From Actinomadura cremea (lineage in GTDB: Bacteria; Actinomycetota; Actinomycetes; Streptosporangiales; Streptosporangiaceae), in contig NZ_BMRF01000002.1 of NCBI RefSeq assembly GCF_014648495.1, forward strand, positions 728,510 to 792,509: DNA of 64,000 nt. The letters run 5' to 3'. Position numbers and translations under genes: made by a program. Below are positions 8,731 through 17,855 of this stretch, piece after piece. Each line of letters opens with the position of its first letter. Position 1 is the stretch's first letter. The notes under the pieces were generated by a model. It was not told the origin of the DNA. It worked only from the letters and a program-made list of their open reading frames with translations, and did no database searches.

Positions 8731-9534
8731 CTAGCGCCGCTCCGCGACCAGCAGCATGAACAGCGCCGTGGGAAAGCCCTTGCGCCACCACGGGTCGTCG
8801 CGGAGCTGCTCCCGCGTCGGATGCGGCTCGCGCAGGTCGGCGATCACGAAACCGGCGTCTCGGAGCGTTCCAGAGTAGTACTCCAGCGGCCGGAGCCACG
8901 ACGTGATCATCGAGGGCGACTCGACGCCGTCCACGTTGAAGTGCTGGTCGACGCCGCGCGGCCGGAAGTAGCGGGACGCCGGGACGCTGTTCATCGCGCC
9001 CTGCTCGGAGTTCTCCACGTAGAAGCAGGGGTGCAGGGTCAGCACGACCAGCCGCCCGCCGCTGCGCAGCACCCGGGCGAACTCCCCGATCGCGGACGTC
9101 GGGTCCTGGAGGTGGCTGAACAGGTGGTTGCAGACGACGAGGTCGAACTCGTCGTCGCCCGCCGGTATGTCGTCGACGCTCGCGCGGACGAACGACGGCG
9201 CGGGCCCGCCGCCGCGCGCGGGAGCCGCCGACGCCGCGTCGATCAAGCCCTGCGAGACGTCCACCCCGAGGACGTCGGCGCCCTGCCCGGCGAGCGTCCG
9301 GGCGATGTACCCCTCACCGCAGCCGGCGTCCAGGACGCGCAGGCCCGCGGTGTCGCCGATCGCGTCGAGGACGGCGGCGTCGGTCAGTTCGATCCGGTAC
9401 CGGTCGCGGCGCTCCCGGATCACCTGGACCCAGTAGTCCGCGTTGTCCTCCCATCTCCGCCGCGTCAGATTCGCGATAGCTTCCGCCGTGTCCTCCACCG
9501 GCTCCCCATTCTTCCCGTCGAATCGCGCCCCCAC
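8731..9534 (-). CDS. Class I SAM-dependent methyltransferase
   Basis: The 267-residue product has VLDAGCGEGYIARTLA (motif I), VLGVDVS (motif II), DEFDLVVCNHLF (motif IV region) and GGRLVVLTLHPCF (post-motif region), the usual order for a small-molecule methyltransferase. The N-terminal ~45 residues are charged and helical (RRRWEDNADYWVQVI). Its substrate cannot be read from sequence. The start is GTG at 9534, 10 bp after the stop of the HTH gene; an internal GTG twelve codons on is also possible. The second methyltransferase follows after 9 bp, so three genes form one transcript. Confidence 0.82.
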   Translation of the reverse strand: MGARFDGKNGEPVEDTAEAIANLTRRRWEDNADYWVQVIRERRDRYRIELTDAAVLDAIGDTAGLRVLDAGCGEGYIARTLAGQGADVLGVDVSQGLIDAASAAPARGGGPAPSFVRASVDDIPAGDDEFDLVVCNHLFSHLQDPTSAIGEFARVLRSGGRLVVLTLHPCFYVENSEQGAMNSVPASRYFRPRGVDQHFNVDGVESPSMITSWLRPLEYYSGTLRDAGFVIADLREPHPTREQLRDDPWWRKGFPTALFMLLVAERR

Positions 9535-9544
9535 GGGCCGTCGA

Positions 9545-10591
9545 TTAGGCGATGCCTTTCAGTTGCCGCACCAGCGTGTTGCAGGTCTCGCGGACTCTCC
9601 TGTCCCCGCAGTCGGCCATCCGCAGTTCGAGCGCCCGGATCAGCTCCGCGAGCTTCCCGCCGAACGCGGGGTCGCGCCTCAGGGCCAGCGGAACATAGGT
9701 GGACGCCAGGTAGTACACGCAGGCGTCGTTGTATTCGGTGATCTCCCGCAGGACCTCGTTCGCGGTGTTGCGCAGGGACAACGAGTTGGGGAGCGTGAAG
9801 TCGGAGCTGATCCGGCCGTCCCGCATGTACGTGGGGAACGACCACTCCTCCAGCGCCGCGTAGACGGGCGTGGCGTCCAGTTCCCGGCGGTAGCGCTCGG
9901 CGAGGTCGAGGTCGCCGGACTTGATGAGCTGCCCCATGACGACGCCGCGCATCATGAACGCGTTCTGCCGTCCGGGCACCTCGAAGCCGAGGTCGGTCTC
10001 CATTTCGGCGCCGATCTTGCTGACCTGGTGCGTCAGGATGTTGAGCGCGAGTATCGAATGGAACGAGTACGACTTGCGGTTCAGCCGCGGCGCCAGGTCG
10101 ATCGACGAGGCGAAGAGGCGCTCGGGGTTGCGCAGCAGGCCCTCGCCGGGCTCGGCCGAGTAGAGCGACTCCAGCGCGCTGTCCTGCTCGCGGCCCCAGA
10201 AGCGGGCGATGAACGACGACGTCTTCTGCGTGGCCTGCCCGCGGACGATGTGCAGCCCGGCCTCGAGGGCGTTCAGCAGGTGCTGCTGCGGGAGCCCCGA
10301 CCCCTCCAGGACGTCCACGTCGACGTCGAGGCCCTCGTCGTGCAGTTCGGCGACCAGCGCGGTGCGGCGCTTGCGGACGGCGTGCGCCATCGAGTACTCG
10401 GCGATCCCGGGGATCGACGACATCAGGGCCTGCAGCGACCGTCCGGTGACCCGGTCGAGCCATTCGGTGTTGTCCCACAGCCGGAAGACGGTGCTCTCGT
10501 CCAGCCCGGAGAAGGCGGCCACGTCGGACATGTTGAGCCCCATGTCCTTGGTGATCTCGGAGAGTGACTTCGGCTCGCCGTCCGCGGTCAT
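9545..10591 (-). CDS. Putative helix-turn-helix regulator with helical C-terminal region
   Basis: The 348-residue protein opens with a probable HTH: SLSEITKDMGLNMSDVAAFSGLDESTVFRLW fits a regulator that scans through two helices. The remaining ~280 residues are helical and contain short paired helices such as LIKSGDLDLAERYRREL, reminiscent of TPR or other repeat regulators, but no family is recognised. ATG at 10591 is chosen because GGGACGGG sits just upstream; the frame remains open to 10693 and offers an ATG at 10612 without a ribosome-binding site. It leads the operon with two methyltransferases, with the promoter presumably within 10592-10708. A role in regulating them is inference from position. 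Confidence 0.6.
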   Translation of the reverse strand: MTADGEPKSLSEITKDMGLNMSDVAAFSGLDESTVFRLWDNTEWLDRVTGRSLQALMSSIPGIAEYSMAHAVRKRRTALVAELHDEGLDVDVDVLEGSGLPQQHLLNALEAGLHIVRGQATQKTSSFIARFWGREQDSALESLYSAEPGEGLLRNPERLFASSIDLAPRLNRKSYSFHSILALNILTHQVSKIGAEMETDLGFEVPGRQNAFMMRGVVMGQLIKSGDLDLAERYRRELDATPVYAALEEWSFPTYMRDGRISSDFTLPNSLSLRNTANEVLREITEYNDACVYYLASTYVPLALRRDPAFGGKLAELIRALELRMADCGDRRVRETCNTLVRQLKGIA

Positions 10592-10708
10592 CGCCCGTCC
10601 CGAAAATGGCATGTGTGGACGATTCGATCGTAGCGAAACCGGACGTGGCGGTAGGGCGAAATCGTGCGCGCGGTGGCAGGTGGTCGCTTGCATGGCGGCG
10701 GGATCCGG

Positions 10709-11548
10709 TCAGTCCCGCCCGCGGCCGACGAAGCCGACGATCGGCGTCGGGCCGGACCGGCGCCCGGAGTCGGCGAGCGGCAGCGCGGCCGGATAAGGGC
10801 CGGTCGCCGCGAGGGCCCCGCAGATGCGGTCGATCTCCGCGCGGCCGCGCGGGGTGAACGGCAGGCCCGACTCGTGGCCGAGCGCGCCGAGTTCGTCCAG
10901 TACGGGCGTCCGCTCCACGTGCGTGAGCGCGATGTGGCTGCCCGGCGGCAGCCCCTCCACCAGCGCGTCCAGGATGCCGCGCGGGTCGTCGGCGTCGGTG
11001 AGGAACTCGAGCACCCCGCACAGCAGCACCCCGACCGGACGGCCGGAGTCGATCATCCGGCGCAGTCCCGGACGGGCGAGGAGCGCGGCCGGGTCGCGCA
11101 GGTCGCCGTCGACCGCGGCGGTGCCGTGCCCGGTGGCGAGCAGCGCGCGGGCGTGCGCGAGGACCATCGGGTCGTTGTCGACGTAGGCGACGCGGCAGGA
11201 CGGGTCGACCCGCCGGACGACGTCGGCGACGTTGACGGGTGCGGGCAGTCCGCAGCCGATGTCCGCGAACTGCCGCACACCCTCCGTCTCGGCGAGGAAC
11301 CGTGCGGCGTGTTCCAGGAAGCCCCTGTTCGCCTGGACGAGCCGCAGGATGATCGGCGCCCGCCGGAGCGCCCGCTCGGCAGATTCCCGGTCGAGCGCGT
11401 AGTTGTCCTTCCCGCCGAGGTAGTAGTCGCAGATCCGGGCGACGTTCGGGCGGCCCGCGTCGAGGCGCCCGCCGGCGTCCCCGTCCCCGTCCCCGGGACG
11501 GGACGGGACGGGCCGGCGGCCCGCACTCAGCGTGGACCCCGGTGTCAC
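10709..11548 (-). CDS. DUF574/S-adenosyl-methyltransferase-family protein
   Basis: The 279-residue product carries the family opening PNVARICDYYLGGKDNYALDRE-like stretch, FADIGCGLPAP as its SAM-binding loop and VAYVDNDPMVLAHARALL as motif II. This family is common in actinomycetes, often in several copies; its substrate is unknown. GTG at 11548 overlaps the stop of the upstream ATP-binding gene in a GTGA arrangement, so the two are translationally coupled. The reading frame extends upstream through the neighbour, but that part lacks any family similarity. The pairing with an RsbW-like protein suggests a signalling or developmental role, which is inference. Confidence 0.85.
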   Translation of the reverse strand: MTPGSTLSAGRRPVPSRPGDGDGDAGGRLDAGRPNVARICDYYLGGKDNYALDRESAERALRRAPIILRLVQANRGFLEHAARFLAETEGVRQFADIGCGLPAPVNVADVVRRVDPSCRVAYVDNDPMVLAHARALLATGHGTAAVDGDLRDPAALLARPGLRRMIDSGRPVGVLLCGVLEFLTDADDPRGILDALVEGLPPGSHIALTHVERTPVLDELGALGHESGLPFTPRGRAEIDRICGALAATGPYPAALPLADSGRRSGPTPIVGFVGRGRD

Positions 11549-12063
11549 GGCAGCCGCCACCCCTCCTCGACGGCCATGCCGAACCAGAAGACGGCCGTCC
11601 CCTGGGGGCCGCGGTGGATGCCGAAGTCGGCGGCGAGCGCCTTCATCAGCGCCAGCGCCCGGCCCTCCAGCGGGCCCGGTTCGTCCGGTCCGCCCGGACG
11701 AACCGGCGGCGGGCCCCCGTCGGTGATCTCCACGCGGACGAACCGGTCGATGTGCAGGACGGCGAGCATCACGGTGCCGTCCGGACGCGGCCGGCCGTGC
11801 AGCACCGCGTTCGTCATGGCCTCGCTCGTCAGCAGCTCCAGCTCGCCGAGCCGGGACCGGTCGGCGCCGAAGTGCTGGCCGACGAGCTCGCGGACGTAGG
11901 AGCGGGCGAGCCGCACGGCGGGCGGTGTCGCGGCGAGGTCGATCTCGCCGATCAGCCGGCCCGACGAGCCGTTGGTGCGGCCGGCCGGAGCGGAGAGTTC
12001 CAGGGCGGGCGCGGAAACCGGGACGAGCACGGGCGTCCCGGACCACGTGTCGGTGGCGTTCAT
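11545..12063 (-). CDS. RsbW-like ATP-binding protein (HATPase_c_2, anti-sigma-type)
   Basis: The ~172-residue protein has the GHKL fold signatures in order: LTSEAMTNAVLHG (N box), VEITDGGPPPV (G1 box) and EGRALALMKALAADFG (G2 area), ending with a strand containing GTAVFWF. Such proteins bind ATP and may act on anti-anti-sigma factors. The conserved core begins near residue 35 (PPAVRLARSYVRELV). ATG at 12063 is the best-placed start, although no strong ribosome-binding site precedes it; ATG at 12111 would add 16 residues. It overlaps the DUF574 gene by 4 bp. A similar ATPase lies at 33421-33849, next to a typical regulator pair. Confidence 0.8.
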   Translation of the reverse strand: MNATDTWSGTPVLVPVSAPALELSAPAGRTNGSSGRLIGEIDLAATPPAVRLARSYVRELVGQHFGADRSRLGELELLTSEAMTNAVLHGRPRPDGTVMLAVLHIDRFVRVEITDGGPPPVRPGGPDEPGPLEGRALALMKALAADFGIHRGPQGTAVFWFGMAVEEGWRLP

Positions 12064-12493
12064 GGCAGCGACGGGTTCACGTCTCCGTGTCTGGCTGTAA
12101 GCGAACATCATGTTCCATGACCTGGTGGGAGTCGGACATGGGCGTGGAACACTGCGGGCGACCTGGCGTTCCGCTCGCACGACACTCACTCTGACGCAGC
12201 GCGCGGGCCCCGGTCACGGTCGCTTGCGCGCGTGCAAGCACCTTGCGCCCGCCTGCACCGCGTCACGCACCGTCCAAGATCCAGCGCATGGCGCCTCAGC
12301 CTAGGACGCGCACGGGCGTGCACGGGCGCGGTTCCGTGCCTGATCACGCCCCTGTCGGGGCGGCCCGCCCCGCCTCGGGGGTGCGGGATGTCGGGTTTTG
12401 GCGGGATGCGGCCACGCGTCGACGCCCGCGCGGTCCCGCGAGCGCGGCGGCCCCCGCGCGGGGGGATGCGCGGGGGCCGGGGGCGTGCGGGGC
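12064..12493. other. Intergenic region holding an upstream-gene terminator and presumed promoter
   Basis: Both flanking genes are on the minus strand. The right end contains the terminator at 12448-12479. The promoter of the ATP-binding/DUF574 pair should lie left of that, but I cannot place it. No convincing coding region is visible. Confidence 0.4.
12448..12479 (-). terminator. Hairpin terminator after the DUF5682-type gene
   Basis: CGGCCCCCGCGC at 12448-12459 is an exact inverted copy of 12468-12479, giving a 12-bp all-GC stem with an 8-nt loop, 15 bp past the stop at 12494. It closes the five-gene SWIM/VWA/MoxR operon. Confidence 0.75.
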
Positions 12494-15268
12494 TTACCGG
12501 ACGAGCAGCGCCGCGACCGTGTCGGGCACCGCGGGGTGCCGCTCCACGAGCGCCGCGGCCTCCCCGCCGGCGGCCGCCGGAACCGCCCGCCACTCCGCCG
12601 GGTGGCCGAGCAGGACGGCCACGGCGTCGCAGGCGGCCGGACGCCCCGCCAGCAGGTCCGTGACCGGGCCGGACGCCGCGGCCGGTGCGGCGACGGCCGC
12701 CGCGGGCCCGGCGGGGGCCGACCACGGGGGCGTCCACGCGTCCAGGGCCGGGAGGGAGCCCGGGAACGTGCGGGACGCCTCGCGGACCAGCACCGGCACC
12801 ATCTCCCGCGCGTTCTCCTTCAGCGCCCGGATCAGCTTCGGGAGCCAGGGGAGCAGCACCGGGTCCGGGAGGCGCCCGAACGCCTTCGACAGCACCTCGA
12901 CGACCAGCGGCGCGAGCGCCGGCGCGGGATCGAGGGCCTGCACGAAACCGCTCAGGTAGTGCGGGAACGACGGGACGGAGAGCGGGGACGCCAGCAGCTC
13001 GTCGCAGCGGGCCCGCACGTCGGCCAGGGGCATCATCCCGAGCTGCGACTTCGCCGCCCACAGCAGCGCGATCTTCGCGGGCGCCTCCGGATGCGACTGC
13101 CGGACCGCCAGCTCGAGCTGGGCCCGCTCGCAGCCGAGGGACAGCGCGAGGCTCTCCATGCCGAGCAGGAACCCCAGCATCGCCGCGACCTGCCGGACGC
13201 CCGTGTCCTCGTCCACGAACGCGGTCGGCAGGAGCGTGCAGTAATGCGCGTACCCGGCGACGACGAACTCGCGGCACCAGTGCGGCAGCTCCGGCTCGGT
13301 CGCGCGGTAGTGGGCGAGGAGCCGCCGGATCCGGCGCAGGACGTCGGGGGCGTCGTCCACGGTCCGTTCGGCGGCGAGGAGCTCGACGGCCCGCGCCCCC
13401 AGTTCGTCCGCGAACCGCTGCGCGCCGAGGTGGACCACGGCGTCCTCGACGGCGCGCAGCGCCACGGCGGCGGTCGCCTTCGGGTCGTACACGGCCCGCC
13501 GCAGCCGCCGTTCGAGGACCTGCTCGGCCGTGACGCCCTCGTACCCCAGCTCGACCAGCGAGCGCTGGTTGCGGCCGATCGCCAGGTCCCAGCTCTCCTG
13601 GATCGACCGTTCGCCCAGCTCCCGCGCGCCCATGATCGGACGGACGGCGTCGTCGGGCAGCAACCGCCGCAGCACCCACAGCAGGTCGGAGCACGGGCGC
13701 AGGTCCGGGTCGGCGTCGAGGTTCAGCAGGGCCCGCTGCACCGTGCGCTTGTGCAGGTCGAGGCCCAGCGGCTCCAGCCGGTCGAGGACGTCGCGGGCCA
13801 GCGGCGGCAGCGACTCGTACCCGACCTGGCCGACCCGGTCGCCGCCGAGGAGGATCTCGCAGAGCCGCGCCACGTCCCGGCGGCCCGGCACCCGGTCCTT
13901 CTCGATGCAGGTGACGGCGGCGTCCTGGAAGTCGTACGGCGTCGGACGGGTCCGGCCCCGCATCCCGGCGAGCAGGATGGACGTCTCGAACACCGCGATC
14001 GCGTCGGCGGTGGACGCCAGGTACCCGTTGCGGCGCGCCAGCCCGACGATGTCGACGCACCAGCCGAGCAGCTCGGACTCGTCGAGCGGATCGAGGGCCG
14101 GCGGGCGGGACAGGAACCCCGACAGCCGGTCGGCGGCCGCCGCGTCCGCCGGGACCGCGGGCGCGGCGGCCTTCTTCCCGGCGGCGGACGTCCCGCGCTG
14201 GCCCTTCAACCGGAACGGCTTCGCCCCGCCGCGCCGGGCCGCCTTCGCGAACGTCGCCGCCGCGATCGACACCGACCCGGGCGCCAGCCCGAACTGCGCC
14301 TCGATCGCCGAGTGGCTCGACGGGATCAGCCCGTACCGCCACTTCGTCGCCGTGCGCGGCGGGATCTCGAACGGCTCGGCCGCGTCCGGGTGCAGCCCGA
14401 ACTGGTCGACGCGGCTGACGGCGTGCGCCGCCCCGCACACGTACAGGCAGTCGGCCGGGTCGGCGCCCGTCGCGGCGATGTGCTCGCGCATCCGCGTCCA
14501 CATGTACCGCTCGCGCCGTTCGTTCTGCTCCCGGTTGCGGGGGTTCGGGTCCAGCCGCCGGAACAGGCTGCCGATCAGCGCCATGACCTGCCGGTACGTG
14601 GCGTGGTCGGCGCCCACGAGGGGCTGCTCGACGTACTGGTCCCACCACTCCGACCAGTGCCGCACCTTCCCGTGGTGCAGCAGGTGCTCCTCCAGCTCGG
14701 CGAACCCGGGCCGCAGGTCGCCGAGCTCGACCCCGACCGCGTCGCCGTGCAGCGCGTCCTCGTCGCCGGCCTGGACGTCCCGGCCGTCCGGCTCGGGCGG
14801 GCCGTCGGATCCGGGCGGCTCCCACTGGTAGACGTGGTCGGTGGACCGGTCGACGAGCACCAGCTCGACCCCGTCGGTCTCCTGCGCGTACGCGATCGCC
14901 TGGTACTCGGCGGACGCCTCGGTGATCGGCGCGATGACGCTCAGCGGCGCCCACTTCTTCGGGAACCCGTCCAGCTCGTTCGCGAACGACTGCAGCGCCA
15001 CCGGCAGCCGGCAGTTCTTCAGCTCCGCCAGCAGGGGCGTGAAGTCCTCGCACAGCTCCAGGTAGACGACCTTCGGCCGCTTCTCCCGCAGCCGCCGCGC
15101 CATCGCCAGCGCCGACGCGGGCGAGTGGTGGCACACCGGGAAGATCTCCAGTTCCTCCCGCAGCGCCCGGTCGACGTCGTCGACCATCCCGGCGAGCAGC
15201 CCCGCGACCCCGCCCTCGCCGAACGTGCGGGCGGCGTCCAGCAGCTGCTCGCGCAGCGGGTCGAACAC
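12494..15268 (-). CDS. DUF5682-family (YehM-like) protein of the MoxR/VWA cluster
   Basis: The 924-residue protein starts with a region (FPVCHHSPASALAMARRL, then PKVVYLELCEDF) typical of the DUF5682/YehM group, including a conserved CHHSP stretch; later segments are helical and HEAT-like. No enzymatic motif is certain. The family travels with YehL-type MoxR ATPases and VWA proteins and is assumed to be a client or scaffold of that complex. GTG at 15268 lies 8 bp past the MoxR stop; a TTG overlapping that stop at 15280 is the alternative. The family call rests on the N-terminal stretch plus context. It is last in the operon and followed by a strong terminator. Confidence 0.75.
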   Translation of the reverse strand: MFDPLREQLLDAARTFGEGGVAGLLAGMVDDVDRALREELEIFPVCHHSPASALAMARRLREKRPKVVYLELCEDFTPLLAELKNCRLPVALQSFANELDGFPKKWAPLSVIAPITEASAEYQAIAYAQETDGVELVLVDRSTDHVYQWEPPGSDGPPEPDGRDVQAGDEDALHGDAVGVELGDLRPGFAELEEHLLHHGKVRHWSEWWDQYVEQPLVGADHATYRQVMALIGSLFRRLDPNPRNREQNERRERYMWTRMREHIAATGADPADCLYVCGAAHAVSRVDQFGLHPDAAEPFEIPPRTATKWRYGLIPSSHSAIEAQFGLAPGSVSIAAATFAKAARRGGAKPFRLKGQRGTSAAGKKAAAPAVPADAAAADRLSGFLSRPPALDPLDESELLGWCVDIVGLARRNGYLASTADAIAVFETSILLAGMRGRTRPTPYDFQDAAVTCIEKDRVPGRRDVARLCEILLGGDRVGQVGYESLPPLARDVLDRLEPLGLDLHKRTVQRALLNLDADPDLRPCSDLLWVLRRLLPDDAVRPIMGARELGERSIQESWDLAIGRNQRSLVELGYEGVTAEQVLERRLRRAVYDPKATAAVALRAVEDAVVHLGAQRFADELGARAVELLAAERTVDDAPDVLRRIRRLLAHYRATEPELPHWCREFVVAGYAHYCTLLPTAFVDEDTGVRQVAAMLGFLLGMESLALSLGCERAQLELAVRQSHPEAPAKIALLWAAKSQLGMMPLADVRARCDELLASPLSVPSFPHYLSGFVQALDPAPALAPLVVEVLSKAFGRLPDPVLLPWLPKLIRALKENAREMVPVLVREASRTFPGSLPALDAWTPPWSAPAGPAAAVAAPAAASGPVTDLLAGRPAACDAVAVLLGHPAEWRAVPAAAGGEAAALVERHPAVPDTVAALLVR

Positions 15269-15276
15269 GCTCGGGC

Positions 15277-16386
15277 TCAAGACAGGGTCGCGATCGTGTC
15301 GCGGCCGCCCTCGAGGAAGCCCCGCCAGGTGCCGTCGTCCTTGCCGCGCGGCTCGACGACCCCGTGCCAGAACTTGTTGAGGATCGCCAGGTCCTCGGGG
15401 GCGCGGCGGGCCAGCGACCCGACGAGCGAGCTGCCGAGCGTCCGCGCCGTCAGCGTCCGGTCGCCGAAGAACTGGCTGTGCAGGATCGCGTCCTCCAGCA
15501 CCCCGATCTGCTCGGCCGTCGACAGCGCCGACTCCAGCTTCTCGTCGTCGCTGGTCGCCGACTCGGCGGCCGACCGCAGGTCGGCGAAGCTCTGCAGCAG
15601 GACGTCCAGCAGCGTCGGCGGCACCTCCAGGTCGATCTCGTGGCGGCGCAGCAGCTCGGCCGTCCGGAACCGGACGATCTCCGCCTCGCTCTTCTTGTTC
15701 GTCACCACCGGGATGCGGACGAAGTTGAACCGCCGCTTCAGTGCGGACGACAGGTCGTTCACGCCCCGGTCGCGGCTGTTCGCCGTCGCGATGATCGAGA
15801 ACCCGGGCTGCGCGAACACGATGTTGTCGTCGTCCAGCTCGGGGATCGACACGTACTTCTCCGACAGGATCGAGATCAGCGCGTCCTGCACGTCGCTCGT
15901 CGAGCGGGTCAGCTCCTCGAACCGGCCGATCACCCCCGACTCCATCGCCGTCATGATCGGCGAGGGGATCATCGAGTCCCGCGACTGCCCCTTCGCGATC
16001 ACCATGGACACGTTCCACGAGTACTTGATGTGGTCCTCGGTGGTGCCGGCCGTGCCCTGCACCACCAGCGTCGAGTTCCGGCAGATCGCCGCCGACAGCA
16101 GCTCCGCGAGCCAGCTCTTGCCGGTGCCCGGGTCGCCGATCAGCAGCAGCCCCCGGTCCGACGCCAGCGTCACGATGCTCCGCTCCACGAAGCTGCGGTC
16201 GCCGAACCACTTCTGCGGGATCTCCCGGTCGAGGCCGTCCGCCCGCTCCGACCCGAGCACGAACAGCCGCACCATCCGCGGCGACAACCGCCACGCGAAC
16301 GGCTTCGGCCCGTCGTCGATCGACTCCAGGTAGTCGAGCTCCTCGGCGTACTTCGCCTCGGCGGGGGCGCGCAGCATCTCGGACAT
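15277..16386 (-). CDS. MoxR-type AAA+ ATPase (YehL-like)
   Basis: The 369-residue product has Walker A GDPGTGKS (about residues 84-91), GVIGRFEELTRS as the Walker B-side region, IIATANSRDRGVNDLS (sensor 1 with a conserved Asn) and ALKRRFNF, where the arginines fit the Arg-finger/sensor positions. MoxR ATPases act as chaperone-like motors that work with VWA partners, probably by metal-ion contact with the partner's MIDAS. ATG at 16386 has GAGGAG five bases upstream; an in-frame ATG at 16398 lacks that. The gene follows the VWA gene after 29 bp and precedes the DUF5682 gene by 8 bp. The strong family match and partner genes make this call secure. Confidence 0.92.
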   Translation of the reverse strand: MSEMLRAPAEAKYAEELDYLESIDDGPKPFAWRLSPRMVRLFVLGSERADGLDREIPQKWFGDRSFVERSIVTLASDRGLLLIGDPGTGKSWLAELLSAAICRNSTLVVQGTAGTTEDHIKYSWNVSMVIAKGQSRDSMIPSPIMTAMESGVIGRFEELTRSTSDVQDALISILSEKYVSIPELDDDNIVFAQPGFSIIATANSRDRGVNDLSSALKRRFNFVRIPVVTNKKSEAEIVRFRTAELLRRHEIDLEVPPTLLDVLLQSFADLRSAAESATSDDEKLESALSTAEQIGVLEDAILHSQFFGDRTLTARTLGSSLVGSLARRAPEDLAILNKFWHGVVEPRGKDDGTWRGFLEGGRDTIATLS

Positions 16387-16415
16387 CGCTCTCCTCATCG
16401 TCTGTGTGCCTGGGA

Positions 16416-17855
16416 CTAGGCCAGGAAGTTCTTCAGTTCGGCCACGAGCTTCTGGATGCGGCCGGAGATGACCGGGGTGCCGAGCCCCTTGAACCGCTCC
16501 CGGAACCACGGGTTCACGATCTGCGATCCGGAACTGTTCACCGACCCGACCGGGATGAACTTCACCCCGGACCGGTGCACCGACTCGATCATGGTGAACA
16601 GGGGCTGGGACGCCTCGAACTCGTAGAAGTCGGAGATCCACACCATGACCGTGTTGCGCGGGTCGGTGATCTTCGGCTGGGCCAGGTTCATCGCGACGGG
16701 CCCGTCGTTGCCGCCGCCGAGGTTCGTCCGCAGCAGCACCTCGAACGGGTCGTGCACCCACGGCGTCAGGTCCAGCGCCCGCGTGTCGTAGGCGATCAGG
16801 TGGACGTCCACCTTCGGCAGCCCCGCGAAGATCGACGCCAGGATCGTGCAGTTCACCATCGAGTCGACCATCGACCCCGACTGGTCCACCACCACGATCA
16901 GCTTCGCGGGCGTCGTCCGCTTCGCCGTCTGCCGGTAGAACAGCTTGTCGACGTAGAGCCGCTCGTCCTTCGGGCTCCAGTTCGGCAGGTTCTTCCAGAT
17001 CGTCCGGTCGATGTCGAGGTTGCGGAACGTCCGCTTCGGGGGCACCGACCGGTCGATCACGCCCGCGCTCGTCTGCTGCACCTGCGTGCGCAGCACCTCC
17101 GCGACCTCGTCGATGAACCGGCGGATCAGCGACTTCGCGTTGGCCAGCGCGACCCCCGACAGGTTCGCCTTGTCCCGCAGGAGCTGCTCGATCAGCGACA
17201 TGCTCGGCGTCAGCCGGGCCGCCAGCCGAGGATCGGCCAGCACCTCCCGCAGCGCCATCCGCCGGACGAGGTCGCCCTCCAGCTCCGACAGCGTCCCGGA
17301 GATCTCCCGGCCGCCCTCGTCGCCGAGCGCGCACTTCAGCCACCCCGCGTCCTTCTGCCAGTCGGCGAGCTGCGTCGCCGACACCGCCCCGGAGCCGGTC
17401 GAGAACGCGTTGAGCAGCAGCTTCGACATCAGCGCCGCCCGCCGGACCTGGACCTCGCCGCCGGACGTGCCGGTGCCGGCGGCCGCGTCGGCCGTCCCGC
17501 CGTCCGCTGCCGGGCCCGCGTCGAGGTCCGTGTCCGCGTCGGCGGTGGCGCTCGGGGCCGAGTCAGCGCTCGTGGTGGTGTTCGGGGGGACGGCCGGGCT
17601 CGGGGACTCGCCGGGGGGCGTTTCGGCGGGGGTGGTGAGGTCGGCCAGGGCCCTGAACTCGGGGTCGAGGTCCGGGAAGCGCTGGACGAGGTTGTCGACC
17701 GATATGCCCGGGTCGAGCAGTGCGGGCGGGAGGCCGAGGTCGTCCACGATCGCGACGCTCGACGACTCCAGCGCGGGCTGCTCCTCGGGCTCGAACAGGC
17801 GGGCCAGCAGGCGCCAGTACAGGACCTGCCGCCGCTTCTCCTCGATCTCGCTCAT
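16416..17855 (-). CDS. VWA-domain protein, partner of the MoxR ATPase (YehP-like)
   Basis: The 479-residue protein ends in a von Willebrand factor A domain with an intact MIDAS: DQSGSM (Asp near residue 324), a conserved Thr-containing loop (NLGGGNDG) and SDFYEFE. The first ~100 residues contain a Pro/Thr/Ala/Asp-rich linker (about 80-150). VWA partners of MoxR ATPases typically bind substrate or metal and dock on the hexamer. ATG at 17855 overlaps the stop of the preceding gene in an ATGA arrangement. It ends at TAG 16416, 29 bp before the MoxR start. Confidence 0.9.
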   Translation of the reverse strand: MSEIEEKRRQVLYWRLLARLFEPEEQPALESSSVAIVDDLGLPPALLDPGISVDNLVQRFPDLDPEFRALADLTTPAETPPGESPSPAVPPNTTTSADSAPSATADADTDLDAGPAADGGTADAAAGTGTSGGEVQVRRAALMSKLLLNAFSTGSGAVSATQLADWQKDAGWLKCALGDEGGREISGTLSELEGDLVRRMALREVLADPRLAARLTPSMSLIEQLLRDKANLSGVALANAKSLIRRFIDEVAEVLRTQVQQTSAGVIDRSVPPKRTFRNLDIDRTIWKNLPNWSPKDERLYVDKLFYRQTAKRTTPAKLIVVVDQSGSMVDSMVNCTILASIFAGLPKVDVHLIAYDTRALDLTPWVHDPFEVLLRTNLGGGNDGPVAMNLAQPKITDPRNTVMVWISDFYEFEASQPLFTMIESVHRSGVKFIPVGSVNSSGSQIVNPWFRERFKGLGTPVISGRIQKLVAELKNFLA

